DNA of 10,431 nucleotides from Emticicia sp031378715 (GTDB lineage Bacteria > Bacteroidota > Bacteroidia > Cytophagales > Spirosomataceae). Below are positions 1-6,893 of the stretch, in pieces. Made by a program: the position numbers and the translations under genes. The stretch is from the NCBI GenBank assembly GCA_031378715.1, contig JANNEN010000427.1, forward strand, positions 1 to 10,431, written 5' to 3'. The notes beneath the pieces were generated by a model that searched no databases, was not told where the DNA came from, and saw nothing but the letters and a program-made list of their open reading frames with translations. Each line of letters opens with the position of its first letter. The stretch's first letter is position 1.

Positions 1-2235
1 CTGTGGCACAACTACGGAAACACCACCATCGGTTCACGGGAAGACATTGAGCGAGTACCGATTGATAATTTGCAGGCTTTTTACCGCAAATATTACCAGC
101 CCGACAATGCCGTGTTGTTAGTCGCTGGAAAGTTTGACGAGGCAAAAACCTTGAAAATGATTAACGAAGAATATTTTGGCATAATTCCCCGCCCGACCCG
201 TAAACTTCAACCAACTTATACCGTTGAGCCAACCCAAGACGGCGAGCGTTCGGTGACGTTACGTCGAGTGGGCGACGTGCAGTCTATCGGTGTAATGTAC
301 CATATTTGTGCATCAAGCCACCCCGATTATGCTTCGTTAGACCTCCTACAAGCAATTTTGACCAACGAACCCTCGGGAACACTCTACAAAGCATTGATTG
401 AAAGCAAGAAAGCGTCGTACCAATACTCTTATTCGTTCACGAACAAAGACCCAACTTTTATGTATTTCGGGGCGGGTGTTTTGAAAGAAAGCAGCTTGGA
501 AGATGCCAAGAAAACCATGCTCGCCACCCTTGATTCGATTGCCACGATGCCCATTACACCAGCGGGCGTGGAACGAGCAAAAAATGATATTTTGAAAAAC
601 TTTGACCTAACCTTCCAGAGTTCCGACCGCATTGGCTTGCAAATGAGCGAGTACATCGGAGCGGGCGACTGGCGTTTGGCGTTCATCTACCGTGATGCCA
701 TCATGAAAGCGAGTATTGATGATGTTAGACGAGTAGCGAAATTTTATTTCAAACCCTCAAATCGTACGGTTGGCCTGTTTATTCCTGACGAAAAACCTGA
801 CCGAGTTGTCATTCCTGCCACGCCCGATGTTGATGCACTGGTGAAAGACTACAAAGGAAAAGCCCTCATTGCCCAAGGTGAAGCCTTCGACCCATCGCCC
901 GCTAATATCGAAAGCCGCACCAAACGTGGGCAAGAAACTGGCGGAATCGAGTACGCCTTGCTACCAAAACTAACCCGTGGAAACAGCGTCCGAACCAACA
1001 TCACGCTCCGTATCGGTGATGAGGTTTCGCTCCAGAATAAAGCTACGATTGCCCAATACACTGCCTCAATGCTGAATAAAGGCACAAAAAGCATGAATCG
1101 TCAGCAAATAAAAGACACGCTTGATAAGCTCAAAGCCCAAGTAAATATCGGTGGCGGCGGAAATTCGGTGAGTGCCAGTATTGAAACCACAAAAGATAAT
1201 TTGCCCAAAGTGCTGGCGATTGTGACGGATATTTTGAAAAATCCGACCTTCGATGCGAATGAATTTGAAAAACTTCGCCAAGAAAATTTGGCAGGAATCG
1301 AATCGCAAAAAAGCGACCCGCAGGGTTTAGCTTTCAATGCTTTTCAGCGGACGATGAATCCGTATCCAAAGTCAGATATTCGCTACGTAGCCACGATTGA
1401 CGAAGAAATAGCTGATAACAAAGCCGTAAAACTCGAAGATTTAAAGACATTTTACCAAGATTTTTACGGTGCTTCAGCCGCTACGGTTTCGGTCGTTGGT
1501 GATTTTGATGAAGTGGCTATTCGTAAAATCATCGGCACAAATTTTGGTTCTTGGAAAGCAAAAATGCCGTTTAGCCGCATCAGAGCAGTTTTTCAAGAAA
1601 TTGCTCCGAGTGCCAATGCCATCAAAACACCCGACAAAGCCAATGCTCTTTTCTTGGCTGGGCAAAATTTGCAACTACAAGACACCGACCCCGATTATGC
1701 AGGTTTAGTTTTAGGGAATTATATGCTGGGTGGTGGATTTTTGAGTTCACGTTTGGCCGTTAGGATTCGTCAAAAAGATGGACTTAGCTACGGCGTTGGC
1801 TCAAATCTGAGTGGCAGTCCGATGGACAAATCGGGTAGCTTTATGACTTATGCCATTTATGCTCCCGAAAATGCCGAAAAACTCGAAAAAGCGTTTTTTG
1901 AAGAACTCACAAAGGTAGTAACCGAAGGCTTCACGGCCGACGAACTGAAAGCCGCAAAAACGGGTTGGCTACAAAGCCGAAGTGTATCTCGCTCACAAGA
2001 CAACGAACTCTCGGGACGCTTGAATAATTATTTGTACTTGGACAGAACGCTACAATTTGATGCTGATTTTGAAAAGCAAATCGAAGCAATAACGGTCGAG
2101 CAAGTAAACGGTGCGATGAAGAAATTTATCGACCCTAAGAAAATCACCATCGTAAAAGCGGGTGATTTCGACAAGAAAGTTTCGGCTCCTGGTACACCCG
2201 CCGCAAGTGGCGTGTCGGGAAGTGGGAAAAATTAA
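1..2235 (+). CDS. M16-family (pitrilysin/insulinase-like) peptidase, 5' end outside window
   Basis: The frame is open from base 1, so the gene starts upstream. The first visible residues (LWHNYGNTTIGSREDIERV) match the stretch of an M16 N-terminal lobe that follows the zinc site. The HxxEH motif and third ligand must therefore lie before the window and cannot be checked. About 744 residues are visible. Residues 24-45 end the first beta-rich lobe (FYRKYYQPDNAVLLVAGKFD), a helix-rich M16_C-type domain follows, and a second repeat begins near residue 310. The second repeat has no HxxEH, as is usual for the inactive half. It has a second FYQDFYGA...VVGDFD segment (about 484-503) and the R/Y pair of M16 C-terminal lobes in RQKDGLSYG (Arg at 1768-1770, Tyr at 1789-1791). 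The whole protein probably exceeds 900 residues, like other Bacteroidota two-lobe M16 proteins, which are generally exported and degrade peptides in the periplasm. The C-terminus is a short Gly/Ser/Ala-rich tail. Family assignment is firm; substrate is unknown. Confidence 0.93.
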   Translation: MWHNYGNTTIGSREDIERVPIDNLQAFYRKYYQPDNAVLLVAGKFDEAKTLKMINEEYFGIIPRPTRKLQPTYTVEPTQDGERSVTLRRVGDVQSIGVMYHICASSHPDYASLDLLQAILTNEPSGTLYKALIESKKASYQYSYSFTNKDPTFMYFGAGVLKESSLEDAKKTMLATLDSIATMPITPAGVERAKNDILKNFDLTFQSSDRIGLQMSEYIGAGDWRLAFIYRDAIMKASIDDVRRVAKFYFKPSNRTVGLFIPDEKPDRVVIPATPDVDALVKDYKGKALIAQGEAFDPSPANIESRTKRGQETGGIEYALLPKLTRGNSVRTNITLRIGDEVSLQNKATIAQYTASMLNKGTKSMNRQQIKDTLDKLKAQVNIGGGGNSVSASIETTKDNLPKVLAIVTDILKNPTFDANEFEKLRQENLAGIESQKSDPQGLAFNAFQRTMNPYPKSDIRYVATIDEEIADNKAVKLEDLKTFYQDFYGASAATVSVVGDFDEVAIRKIIGTNFGSWKAKMPFSRIRAVFQEIAPSANAIKTPDKANALFLAGQNLQLQDTDPDYAGLVLGNYMLGGGFLSSRLAVRIRQKDGLSYGVGSNLSGSPMDKSGSFMTYAIYAPENAEKLEKAFFEELTKVVTEGFTADELKAAKTGWLQSRSVSRSQDNELSGRLNNYLYLDRTLQFDADFEKQIEAITVEQVNGAMKKFIDPKKITIVKAGDFDKKVSAPGTPAASGVSGSGKN

Positions 2236-2261
2236 AGCTCTTTCAAGCCCTTCCTAATGGG

Positions 2262-2386
2262 GCAGTGCTGTAAACTTATGGTTTTTAAATAGTTTCAAAC
2301 TTTAATTAATCTCAGTTTCAACGCTGGTAGGGTTTTGAACCCTGCCAGCATTAGCGTAGGTAAATTACTTAAATTGACAGCACTGC
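2262..2386. mobile_element. MITE-like non-autonomous element, about 125 bp, with TIRs and target duplication
   Basis: The element has perfect inverted ends: a 12-base arm at 2260-2271 (GGGCAGTGCTGT) is the exact reverse complement of 2377-2388. A weaker match continues inward (10 of the next 16 positions by eye). It is flanked by a direct repeat CCTAATGGG at 2253-2261 and 2387-2395. Because arm and repeat overlap, the borders are ambiguous: a 125-bp element with a 9-bp duplication, 127 bp with 7 bp, or 129 bp with TAATG (5 bp) all fit. It encodes no protein, and its middle is a long hairpin. Removing it together with one repeat copy rebuilds a clean intrinsic terminator, which supports a real insertion. 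The parent transposase family is not identifiable here; any full-length IS with these ends would be the likely driver. Confidence 0.7.
2323..2349. repeat. Central palindrome (hairpin) inside the small element
   Basis: GCTGGTAGGGTT at 2323-2334 pairs with AACCCTGCCAGC at 2338-2349. That is twelve positions with a single T/C difference, which is still a G-T(U) pair in one strand orientation, and a 3-base loop TTG. A further outer pair, ACGCT (2321-2325) with AGCGT (2353-2357), gives an alternative larger fold. Such a compact G/C-rich palindrome looks like a dispersed REP-type repeat. Copy number in the genome cannot be judged from one window. Confidence 0.65.
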
Positions 2387-2427
2387 CCTAATGGGGAGGT
2401 TTTTTTTAATTCTAAACCGTTACACAC

Positions 2428-4869
2428 ATGAAAATTTTAAAACTACTGTCGATTATTAGCGTTATATTTTGTTTTTCTTTCGTCACTAATGATGATGATT
2501 TATTGAAAAAACTCGTTGCCCAACTCGAAAAATACCACGAAGCCTATCCCGCCGAAAAAGCCTATCTTCACACCGACAAACCCTATTACGTAGCGGGCGA
2601 AAAAATCTGGTTCAAAGCCTACTTGGTCGAAGCACTCACCAACCGCCCCGATACTTTGAGCGTGCCGCTTTACGTCGATTTGATTGATAATGCAGCAGGA
2701 AAAATCATTGAGCAACGTACCATCAAACTTGCAGGGGGCTTCGGCCACGGCGATTTTACGTTGCCTGATAGCCTACAAGCGGGGGTTTATCGCCTGCGGG
2801 CTTATACCAACTGGATGCGAAATTTTGACGAAAATCTTTTCTACACCAAAGATTTTCAGGTTTATTCAACTGGTGAGCAGGCATCTACTGAAACACTTAA
2901 TGCCGAAAAAATTGATTTCAACTTCTTTGCCGAAGGCGGTAATCTCGTCGAAGGCATCGAATCAAGGTTAGCCTTCAAAGCTACCGATGCAGCAGGCAAA
3001 GGCTTGGATATTTCGGGGACTATCATTGCCTCAACGGGCGATACCATTCAAGAATTTAAGAGCGAACACCTCGGTATGGGTTTCACGAAATTCAAACCCG
3101 AAAACGGTAAAACTTACCGAGGCGTGGTAAAATACCAGAACATTTACACCAAAAACTTCGATTTGCCAGCCGCAATGTCGCAAGGTGCTTCGATGATTGT
3201 CGATAATATTTCTAATAAAACCAATATTCGGGTGATTCTGAGCAGCAATATTCCCGATGCCGAAATCCTCATCATTGGTCAGTCGAAAGGCATGGCGTTT
3301 TATGCAGGAAAGATGCCCGCAGGTAAGCAGAATGCCATTATTATGATTCCCAGAGATAAGTTTCCGCCTGGGGTGGCACAGTTTACACTTTTTGATACAA
3401 AATTACGCCCATTGTGCGAGCGGTTGGTGTTCGTTCAGCCCACGAGTACGTTGGTTTTTGACATCAAAGCCGACAAAGAAGTATATAAAACCCGTGAAAA
3501 AACTAACCTTAGCATTGACATAAAAGACAATGCGGGCAACCCCGTGCAGGGCAACTTTTCGCTGTCGGTTTCGGACGAAAACCAAATCAAAGGCACTGGC
3601 GAAGAGGAAAATATCTTGACAAATCTGCTCCTTAGCTCCGACCTAAAAGGCAACATCGAAAACCCAGGGTATTATTTTGACAAAACCAAACGCAGTGCCG
3701 CCTATCACTTGGATATTTTGCTAATGACCCAAGGCTGGCGGAGGTTCAAGTGGCAAGATGTGCTGCAAGAAACTTTACCCCCAACTAAGTTGTTTTTGGA
3801 GCGAGGGCTAATCATTGCAGGACAAGCCACGAAACTAAATGGTAAGCCGTTCGATAAAAAAGTAAACTTAACGCTGATGCTGGGGCGAGATTCGACCCAA
3901 CAATACTTGATGAGTGAAGCCGAAAAAAATGGTTCGTTTATGTTTTATGGGCTTGATTATCGAGATTCGTGCGACGTCATGCTACAAGCGGTACTTGGCC
4001 AAGATACAGAAAATGCTGCGGCAAAGATTAGTTTCATTCCGCAAACTTCACCGAAGGTTTCAGTAACAAATAATCCTGTGGGAGTTGTGGAGATGGTTTA
4101 TGAAAACCTTGCTGATTATTTAAAATACACCAAAAATGGTCTTGACTTACAAAAAAAACTTAGGATGGATAACGCCATCATGCTTGATGCAGTGTCCGTA
4201 AAGGCCAAAAAATACGTAAAACCCCAGAGAGATTCGAGGGTGATGTACGCACGGGCCGAAGCAGTAGTGAGGGGTAATGAAAGCCCCTCTGCCCTGAATG
4301 TCTTTGATTTATTACGTGGGCGAGTGCCAGGGGTTGTTGTGGGCGGCGATAGATTCAATCCAAGTATTTCAGTTCGTCCATCCTCTTCAATCTCAGTAAA
4401 AGGTAACCCCTTATTTTTGATTGACGGAGTTCCCTCCGTAATGGAAACTGTGCTATCAATCGACATCAATAATGTGGATAGAGTAGAGGTTATTAAGAGT
4501 TTAAGCGGCGGCGTTATGTATGGCGATCAGGCAAGAAATGGCATCATATCGGTTTTTACCAAAAATGGCAATATTGACGGCAGCTACAAAGTAGAAACCG
4601 AAGGCATAGCCTCCACTAAATTCGTAGGATATTACACCGCCAAGGAGTTTTTTGTGCCGAAATACGACCAAGATTTACCCCAAAATGTTCGCCCCGATTA
4701 TCGCTCAACGGTTTTTTGGTCGCCCATGATTAGCACCAACGCCGAGGGCAAAGCCAACGTTTCGTATTTTAATACCGATGCCGAAACAAGCATGAAAATT
4801 CGTATCGAAGGCCTCAGCACCAATGGCCTGATGGGCGTGGGTGGTAGCGGATATTCAGTTAAAAAATAA
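2428..4869 (+). CDS. Exported macroglobulin-like protein with TonB-receptor plug domain, no beta-barrel
   Basis: This is an 813-residue protein of unknown precise role, built like a common Bacteroidota envelope family. It begins with a hydrophobic signal segment (residues 1-20). The single Cys in it (VIFC) is not a good lipobox. Residues about 42-68 carry an MG2-type motif (YLHTDKPYYVAGEKIWF) as in alpha-2-macroglobulins. Further macroglobulin/Ig-like domains follow, including FFAEGG (about 163-235) and ADKEVYKTREKTNL...SLSVSD (about 347-390). The family signature MTQGWRRFKW lies near residue 436. Residues about 611-712 are a TonB-receptor plug (NVFDLLRGRVPGV, PLFLIDGVP, VDRVEVIKSL, NGIISVFTKNG). 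The C-terminus (DYRSTVFWSP, then a strand-rich tail) returns to a macroglobulin-like fold. No 22-strand barrel follows the plug, so it cannot be a normal transporter. A surface or periplasmic role is inferred. It is probably cotranscribed with the gene 8 bp downstream. No TAnnTTTG promoter was found in the upstream gap. Confidence 0.88.
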   Translation: MKILKLLSIISVIFCFSFVTNDDDLLKKLVAQLEKYHEAYPAEKAYLHTDKPYYVAGEKIWFKAYLVEALTNRPDTLSVPLYVDLIDNAAGKIIEQRTIKLAGGFGHGDFTLPDSLQAGVYRLRAYTNWMRNFDENLFYTKDFQVYSTGEQASTETLNAEKIDFNFFAEGGNLVEGIESRLAFKATDAAGKGLDISGTIIASTGDTIQEFKSEHLGMGFTKFKPENGKTYRGVVKYQNIYTKNFDLPAAMSQGASMIVDNISNKTNIRVILSSNIPDAEILIIGQSKGMAFYAGKMPAGKQNAIIMIPRDKFPPGVAQFTLFDTKLRPLCERLVFVQPTSTLVFDIKADKEVYKTREKTNLSIDIKDNAGNPVQGNFSLSVSDENQIKGTGEEENILTNLLLSSDLKGNIENPGYYFDKTKRSAAYHLDILLMTQGWRRFKWQDVLQETLPPTKLFLERGLIIAGQATKLNGKPFDKKVNLTLMLGRDSTQQYLMSEAEKNGSFMFYGLDYRDSCDVMLQAVLGQDTENAAAKISFIPQTSPKVSVTNNPVGVVEMVYENLADYLKYTKNGLDLQKKLRMDNAIMLDAVSVKAKKYVKPQRDSRVMYARAEAVVRGNESPSALNVFDLLRGRVPGVVVGGDRFNPSISVRPSSSISVKGNPLFLIDGVPSVMETVLSIDINNVDRVEVIKSLSGGVMYGDQARNGIISVFTKNGNIDGSYKVETEGIASTKFVGYYTAKEFFVPKYDQDLPQNVRPDYRSTVFWSPMISTNAEGKANVSYFNTDAETSMKIRIEGLSTNGLMGVGGSGYSVKK

Positions 4870-4877
4870 GTAAGATT

Positions 4878-5222
4878 ATGCCAAAAACTCAAAATAGTAA
4901 CCTCGTTTTTGTTCGTCATTTATCACTGTCGCTGCTCGTAACGGCGGCAGTGGTTTATATTATTTATCACAGCATCGGCACGGGGGCGTACGTGATGATG
5001 TCGGCATTGGCGTTATCAAGTTTTTTTATTGGGTATTTGGAGCCGCACCGTGGCTGGATACTGGCACTCACGCAAGTAGCAATTTTGCTCGGGGTGCATT
5101 TTCTGCAACTTTTCAAGCCCGTAAGTGCTGATATGGCACTATTTGGTACTTTTGCGGGCTGCGGTATATCGCTGGTATTTAGCTACGTAGCGGGGCGTTT
5201 GGCGAGGTTGTTTGAGAAGTAG
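4878..5222 (+). CDS. Small integral membrane protein with four predicted helices, function unknown
   Basis: The 114-residue protein has four hydrophobic stretches at about residues 13-31, 34-53, 59-78 and 86-108, with a basic C-terminal end (GRLARLFEK) that suggests a cytoplasmic C-terminus. A short polar loop EPHRGW (55-60) separates helices 2 and 3. It starts 8 bp after the stop of the macroglobulin/plug protein on the same strand, with no space for a promoter or terminator, so the two are very likely cotranscribed. I recognise no catalytic or transport motif and no named family. The hydrophobic pattern and good in-frame start argue that it is a real gene. A link to the envelope role of its neighbour is inferred from position only. 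Confidence 0.8.
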   Translation: MPKTQNSNLVFVRHLSLSLLVTAAVVYIIYHSIGTGAYVMMSALALSSFFIGYLEPHRGWILALTQVAILLGVHFLQLFKPVSADMALFGTFAGCGISLVFSYVAGRLARLFEK

Positions 5223-5257
5223 GGTTAAAAACAAGTATTTATTTCGATAAAGTTGTA

Positions 5258-5265
5258 TAATTTTG
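5258..5265 (+). promoter_or_regulatory. xisH: Possible -7 element for the xisH/xisI pair
   Basis: TAATTTTG matches the Bacteroidota -7 consensus TAnnTTTG and lies 25 bases before the GTG start of xisH, in a 68-bp AT-rich gap. No convincing TTTG/TTG was seen at the expected distance upstream, so this is half a promoter at best. Confidence 0.35.
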
Positions 5266-5290
5266 TTTATCATTCTAAAAAGCTAAACTT

Positions 5291-5703
5291 GTGCCTGCAA
5301 AAGATGTTTACCACGATCACGTAAGAAATGTTTTAGAAAACGACGGTTGGACAATTACCAGTGACCCACTTTTTATGCGGGCAGGCGGACGTAAAATATA
5401 CATTGATTTAGCAGCCGAAAAAATAATTTTGGCAAGTAAAGAAACGGAACAAATTGCTGTTGAGGTGAAGAGTTTCATTGGTGCTTCTCCACTTAATAAT
5501 TTTCATGAGGCACTTGGTCAATTCTTACTTTACCAAGAAGTTTTAGATGAAAAAGACCCTCAAAGGCAGCTTTTATAGCTATGCCCAAAGATGCTTATAT
5601 AGAATTAGTTGATGATTTTATCATACGAATACTCCAAAAACACGAGATTCACTTACTAATTTTTGATAACGTTAAAAATGAAATATGGCAATGGATAAAA
5701 TAA
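5291..5703 (+). pseudogene. xisH: xisH, fdxN-element excision controlling factor homologue, frameshifted
   Basis: The GTG start gives MPAKDVYHDHVRNVLENDGW, the typical XisH beginning, which fixes this rare start. XisH proteins have a PD-(D/E)XK nuclease-like fold. The matching residues are present: Asp39 (KIYIDLAAEK) and the E-x-K pair Glu58/Lys60 (VEVKSF), followed by the family segment ALGQFLLYQ. The frame stops at TAG 5576-5578 after 95 residues (RQLL). The rest of the family sequence (AMPKDAYIEL ... IHLLIFDN ... EIWQWIK) continues in another frame from about 5572 to a TAA at 5701-5703. Adding one T to the TTTT run at 5571-5574 restores RQLFIAMPKD and a 137-residue protein, the normal XisH length. 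The nuclease-like core precedes the break, so a truncated product might fold partly. The restored frame overlaps the start of xisI by 19 bp. A sequencing error at the T-run is possible. Family identity is firm; whether the gene is dead is not. Confidence 0.85.
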
Positions 5704-6029
5704 AAAATTACCAAGAAAAAATAAAAGATGTGTTGAATAATTATGTGCTATTGCACAACAACACAAACGACCCTGTAAAAACTTATTTGGTTGCCGATGA
5801 CCAACACGGGCAGTATCTATTGATTGATAGTGGTTGGCAAAACGATGAGCGTTTTTACAGTAATTACCTACATATTAGCTTAAATAACGGTAAATTACGC
5901 ATTGAACGTGACTTAACAGATTATGATTTTACGTCCGAATTGCTGGCAAAAGGTATCTCAAAAGACGATATAATTTTGGAGTTTCAAGCACCGAGCAAAA
6001 GACCATTTTCGGGTTTTGCAGTTAGTTGA
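5685..6029 (+). CDS. xisI: XisI family protein, fdxN-element excision controlling factor homologue
   Basis: The 114-residue product matches XisI along its length: MDKIKNYQEKIKDVL at the N-terminus, then LIDSGW and YLHISLNNGKLRIERDLTD, and the family ending ELLAKGISKDDIILEFQAPSKRPFSGFAVS. The family normally starts at MDK, so ATG 5691 (112 residues) is as likely as the ATG at 5685. In Anabaena, xisH and xisI are both needed for developmentally controlled excision of the fdxN element by the XisF recombinase, but homologous pairs are found far outside that setting with no established role. No recombinase lies nearby here. The gene appears intact while its partner xisH is frameshifted. It overlaps the 3' end of the restored xisH frame by 13-19 bp, as expected for a translationally coupled pair. 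It ends 39 bp from the convergent CvpA-family gene. The acidic, strand-rich composition fits a small soluble cytoplasmic protein. Confidence 0.92.
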   Translation: MAMDKIKNYQEKIKDVLNNYVLLHNNTNDPVKTYLVADDQHGQYLLIDSGWQNDERFYSNYLHISLNNGKLRIERDLTDYDFTSELLAKGISKDDIILEFQAPSKRPFSGFAVS

Positions 6030-6068
6030 GGATAATCTTTTACCCTCCACAATTTATCACCTATTTCC

Positions 6069-6599
6069 CTACGATTTTGAATCCTCAGTAAGTTTTTTTA
6101 TTAAATTTCCGCCCGCAGGAATCCAATCCGAAACCTTTGAAATGACCGTTGGGGCAACTTTCGCCACTACTGGATAAGTAATTGACTCTTTGACCATCTT
6201 CTCGGGAATCTTGATGTCAATGCTCGACATTAGCCACAAAAAGGTACTGATACCAAAAAGCCACGTAAACACGCCTACCAAAGCCCCCGCAAAACCATCA
6301 ATCGTACCCAAAATAGTAAAACGCAGTGCTTTTCGGAGCATCCAGCCCAATTTATTGATCAAAAATATCGTCGGAAAAAAGATAATGGTAAAACTCAAAT
6401 AAGGCAAAAAACGATTCGCCAGGTTTTCGCCAATGGCAGGGGCGATGAGATTCATGCCGTAACCCAAAAATTTAAAGCCAATCACAATCGCAATCACAAA
6501 AGCCACCACACCGATGATTTCGATAAAAAGCCCTTTTTGGTAGCCACGATAAGCCCCATAAAGTAGCGGAAGGATTAAAATAAGGTCAAGCACATTCAT
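6069..6599 (-). CDS. CvpA-family inner-membrane protein
   Basis: The 176-residue protein starts MNVLDLILILPLLYGAYRGYQKG, the usual CvpA-family opening with a first helix and the G-x-x-G-x-x-x-G loop. Hydrophobic segments follow at about residues 24-47, 64-83 and 99-124, with the family motif LGTIDGFAGALVG between the last two. A C-terminal soluble tail follows (PEKMVKES...DWIPAGG). CvpA of E. coli is needed for colicin V production; the general role of the family is not settled, and envelope homeostasis or transport has been suggested. The frame stays open to 6686, but the start at 6599 is preferred: it fits the family, and a near-perfect promoter at 6620-6652 lies between it and the upstream ATG, so the 29 extra residues would not be transcribed from that promoter. 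The gene runs convergent to xisI and divergent from the small-ORF/XRE cassette. Confidence 0.88.
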   Translation of the reverse strand: MNVLDLILILPLLYGAYRGYQKGLFIEIIGVVAFVIAIVIGFKFLGYGMNLIAPAIGENLANRFLPYLSFTIIFFPTIFLINKLGWMLRKALRFTILGTIDGFAGALVGVFTWLFGISTFLWLMSSIDIKIPEKMVKESITYPVVAKVAPTVISKVSDWIPAGGNLIKKLTEDSKS

Positions 6600-6619
6600 A
6601 AAATTGTTGTTCTTTTTTG

Positions 6620-6652
6620 CAAAGGTAAGGCTTTTTAGAATGTCTTGCAAAA
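6620..6652 (-). promoter_or_regulatory. Bacteroidota-type promoter of the CvpA-family gene
   Basis: On the minus strand TTTTG (6652-6648) is followed after 20 bases by TACCTTTG (6627-6620), an exact fit to TTTG/TAnnTTTG with accepted spacing. The expected transcript start is near 6614, leaving a leader of about 15 bases before ATG 6599. This also decides the start codon of the gene. Confidence 0.75.
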
Positions 6653-6769
6653 GGTTAAATATTCTCGTATGGCAAAAATATTTCATTATTTGTGAAAATA
6701 ATTCGTTTTTAATAAAATTAGTTTGATATTTGTGTTAGGTTATATAAGGGACGTATAAACTATAAGAAA

Positions 6770-6853
6770 ATGAAAAAAATAGAAATTATTACCCTCCCCC
6801 CAAATTTCCAAGGAAATGAACAACACAGAAAAGTATTATTTGGCTATCATTAA
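6770..6853 (+). other. Short ORF of 27 codons, doubtful
   Basis: ATG 6770 opens MKKIEIITLPPNFQGNEQHR and closes at TAA 6851-6853. It overlaps the start of the next short ORF by 38 bases in another frame. The Lys-rich start looks like a real N-terminus, but the product is too short to assign. It could be a leader peptide, a decayed gene start or chance. No convincing promoter was found upstream; TTAGTTTG at 6718-6725 is a one-mismatch -7 candidate. Confidence 0.2.
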
Positions 6854-6890
6854 GCAGTTATTGGGTGCAGAGTTAGACATCAGAAGTTAA
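6816..6890 (+). CDS. Short ORF of 24 codons, in frame with the following ORF
   Basis: ATG 6816 gives MNNTEKYYLAIIKQLLGAEL and ends at TAA 6888-6890, leaving one codon before the TTG start at 6894 in the same frame. The peptide has an amphipathic helical look (YYLAIIKQLL). It may be a leader peptide, or the N-terminal part of an 80-90-residue protein whose frame has been interrupted by this single stop. I do not recognise a family. Confidence 0.35.
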   Translation: MNNTEKYYLAIIKQLLGAELDIRS

Positions 6891-6893
6891 TTA

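Larger units (their letters stand above)
2260..2388. repeat. 12-bp perfect terminal inverted repeats of the small element
   Basis: The left arm is 2260-2271 and the right arm 2377-2388, with no mismatch over 12 bases. The outermost bases of each arm overlap the apparent target duplications at 2253-2261 and 2387-2395, so one to three of the outer G/C bases may belong to the target rather than the element. Confidence 0.8.
2249..2407 (+). terminator. Intrinsic terminator of the M16 gene, split by the inserted element
   Basis: CCTTCC at 2249-2254 is the 5' arm. GGGAGG at 2394-2399, followed by eight T (2400-2407), is the 3' arm. Joined without the element and one target copy, they form a 6-bp stem (one G-U) with loop TAATG directly before the T-tract, 14 bases after the peptidase stop. 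In the present sequence the arms lie about 140 bases apart, separated by the element, so the original hairpin is probably weakened. The remaining CCC/GGG stem beside the T-tract is only 3 bp. Confidence 0.55.

Noticed and set aside
2374..2379. TTGACA in the right end of the small element as an outward -35 promoter box
   Set aside because: No -10-like hexamer follows at 16-18 bases, and the Bacteroidota primary sigma factor uses a different consensus.
4116..4469. A 117-codon open frame on the minus strand inside the macroglobulin/plug gene
   Set aside because: It is antisense to the well-supported plug domain, and its translation shows no domain or signal of its own.
5571..5578. Programmed -1 ribosomal frameshift in xisH
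   Set aside because: CAG-CTT-TTA-TAG does not give a canonical X-XXY-YYZ slippery heptamer in the zero frame, and no obvious downstream stimulating structure was seen. A simple one-base deletion explains the break better.
6027..6099. Inverted repeat TGAGGAT (6027-6033) / ATCCTCA (6081-6087) followed by seven T (6093-6099), a possible terminator for xisI
   Set aside because: The arms are 47 bases apart and only 7 bp long. The T-run encodes lysines of the CvpA-family protein, and five bases separate it from the stem. A chance match is as likely as a terminator.
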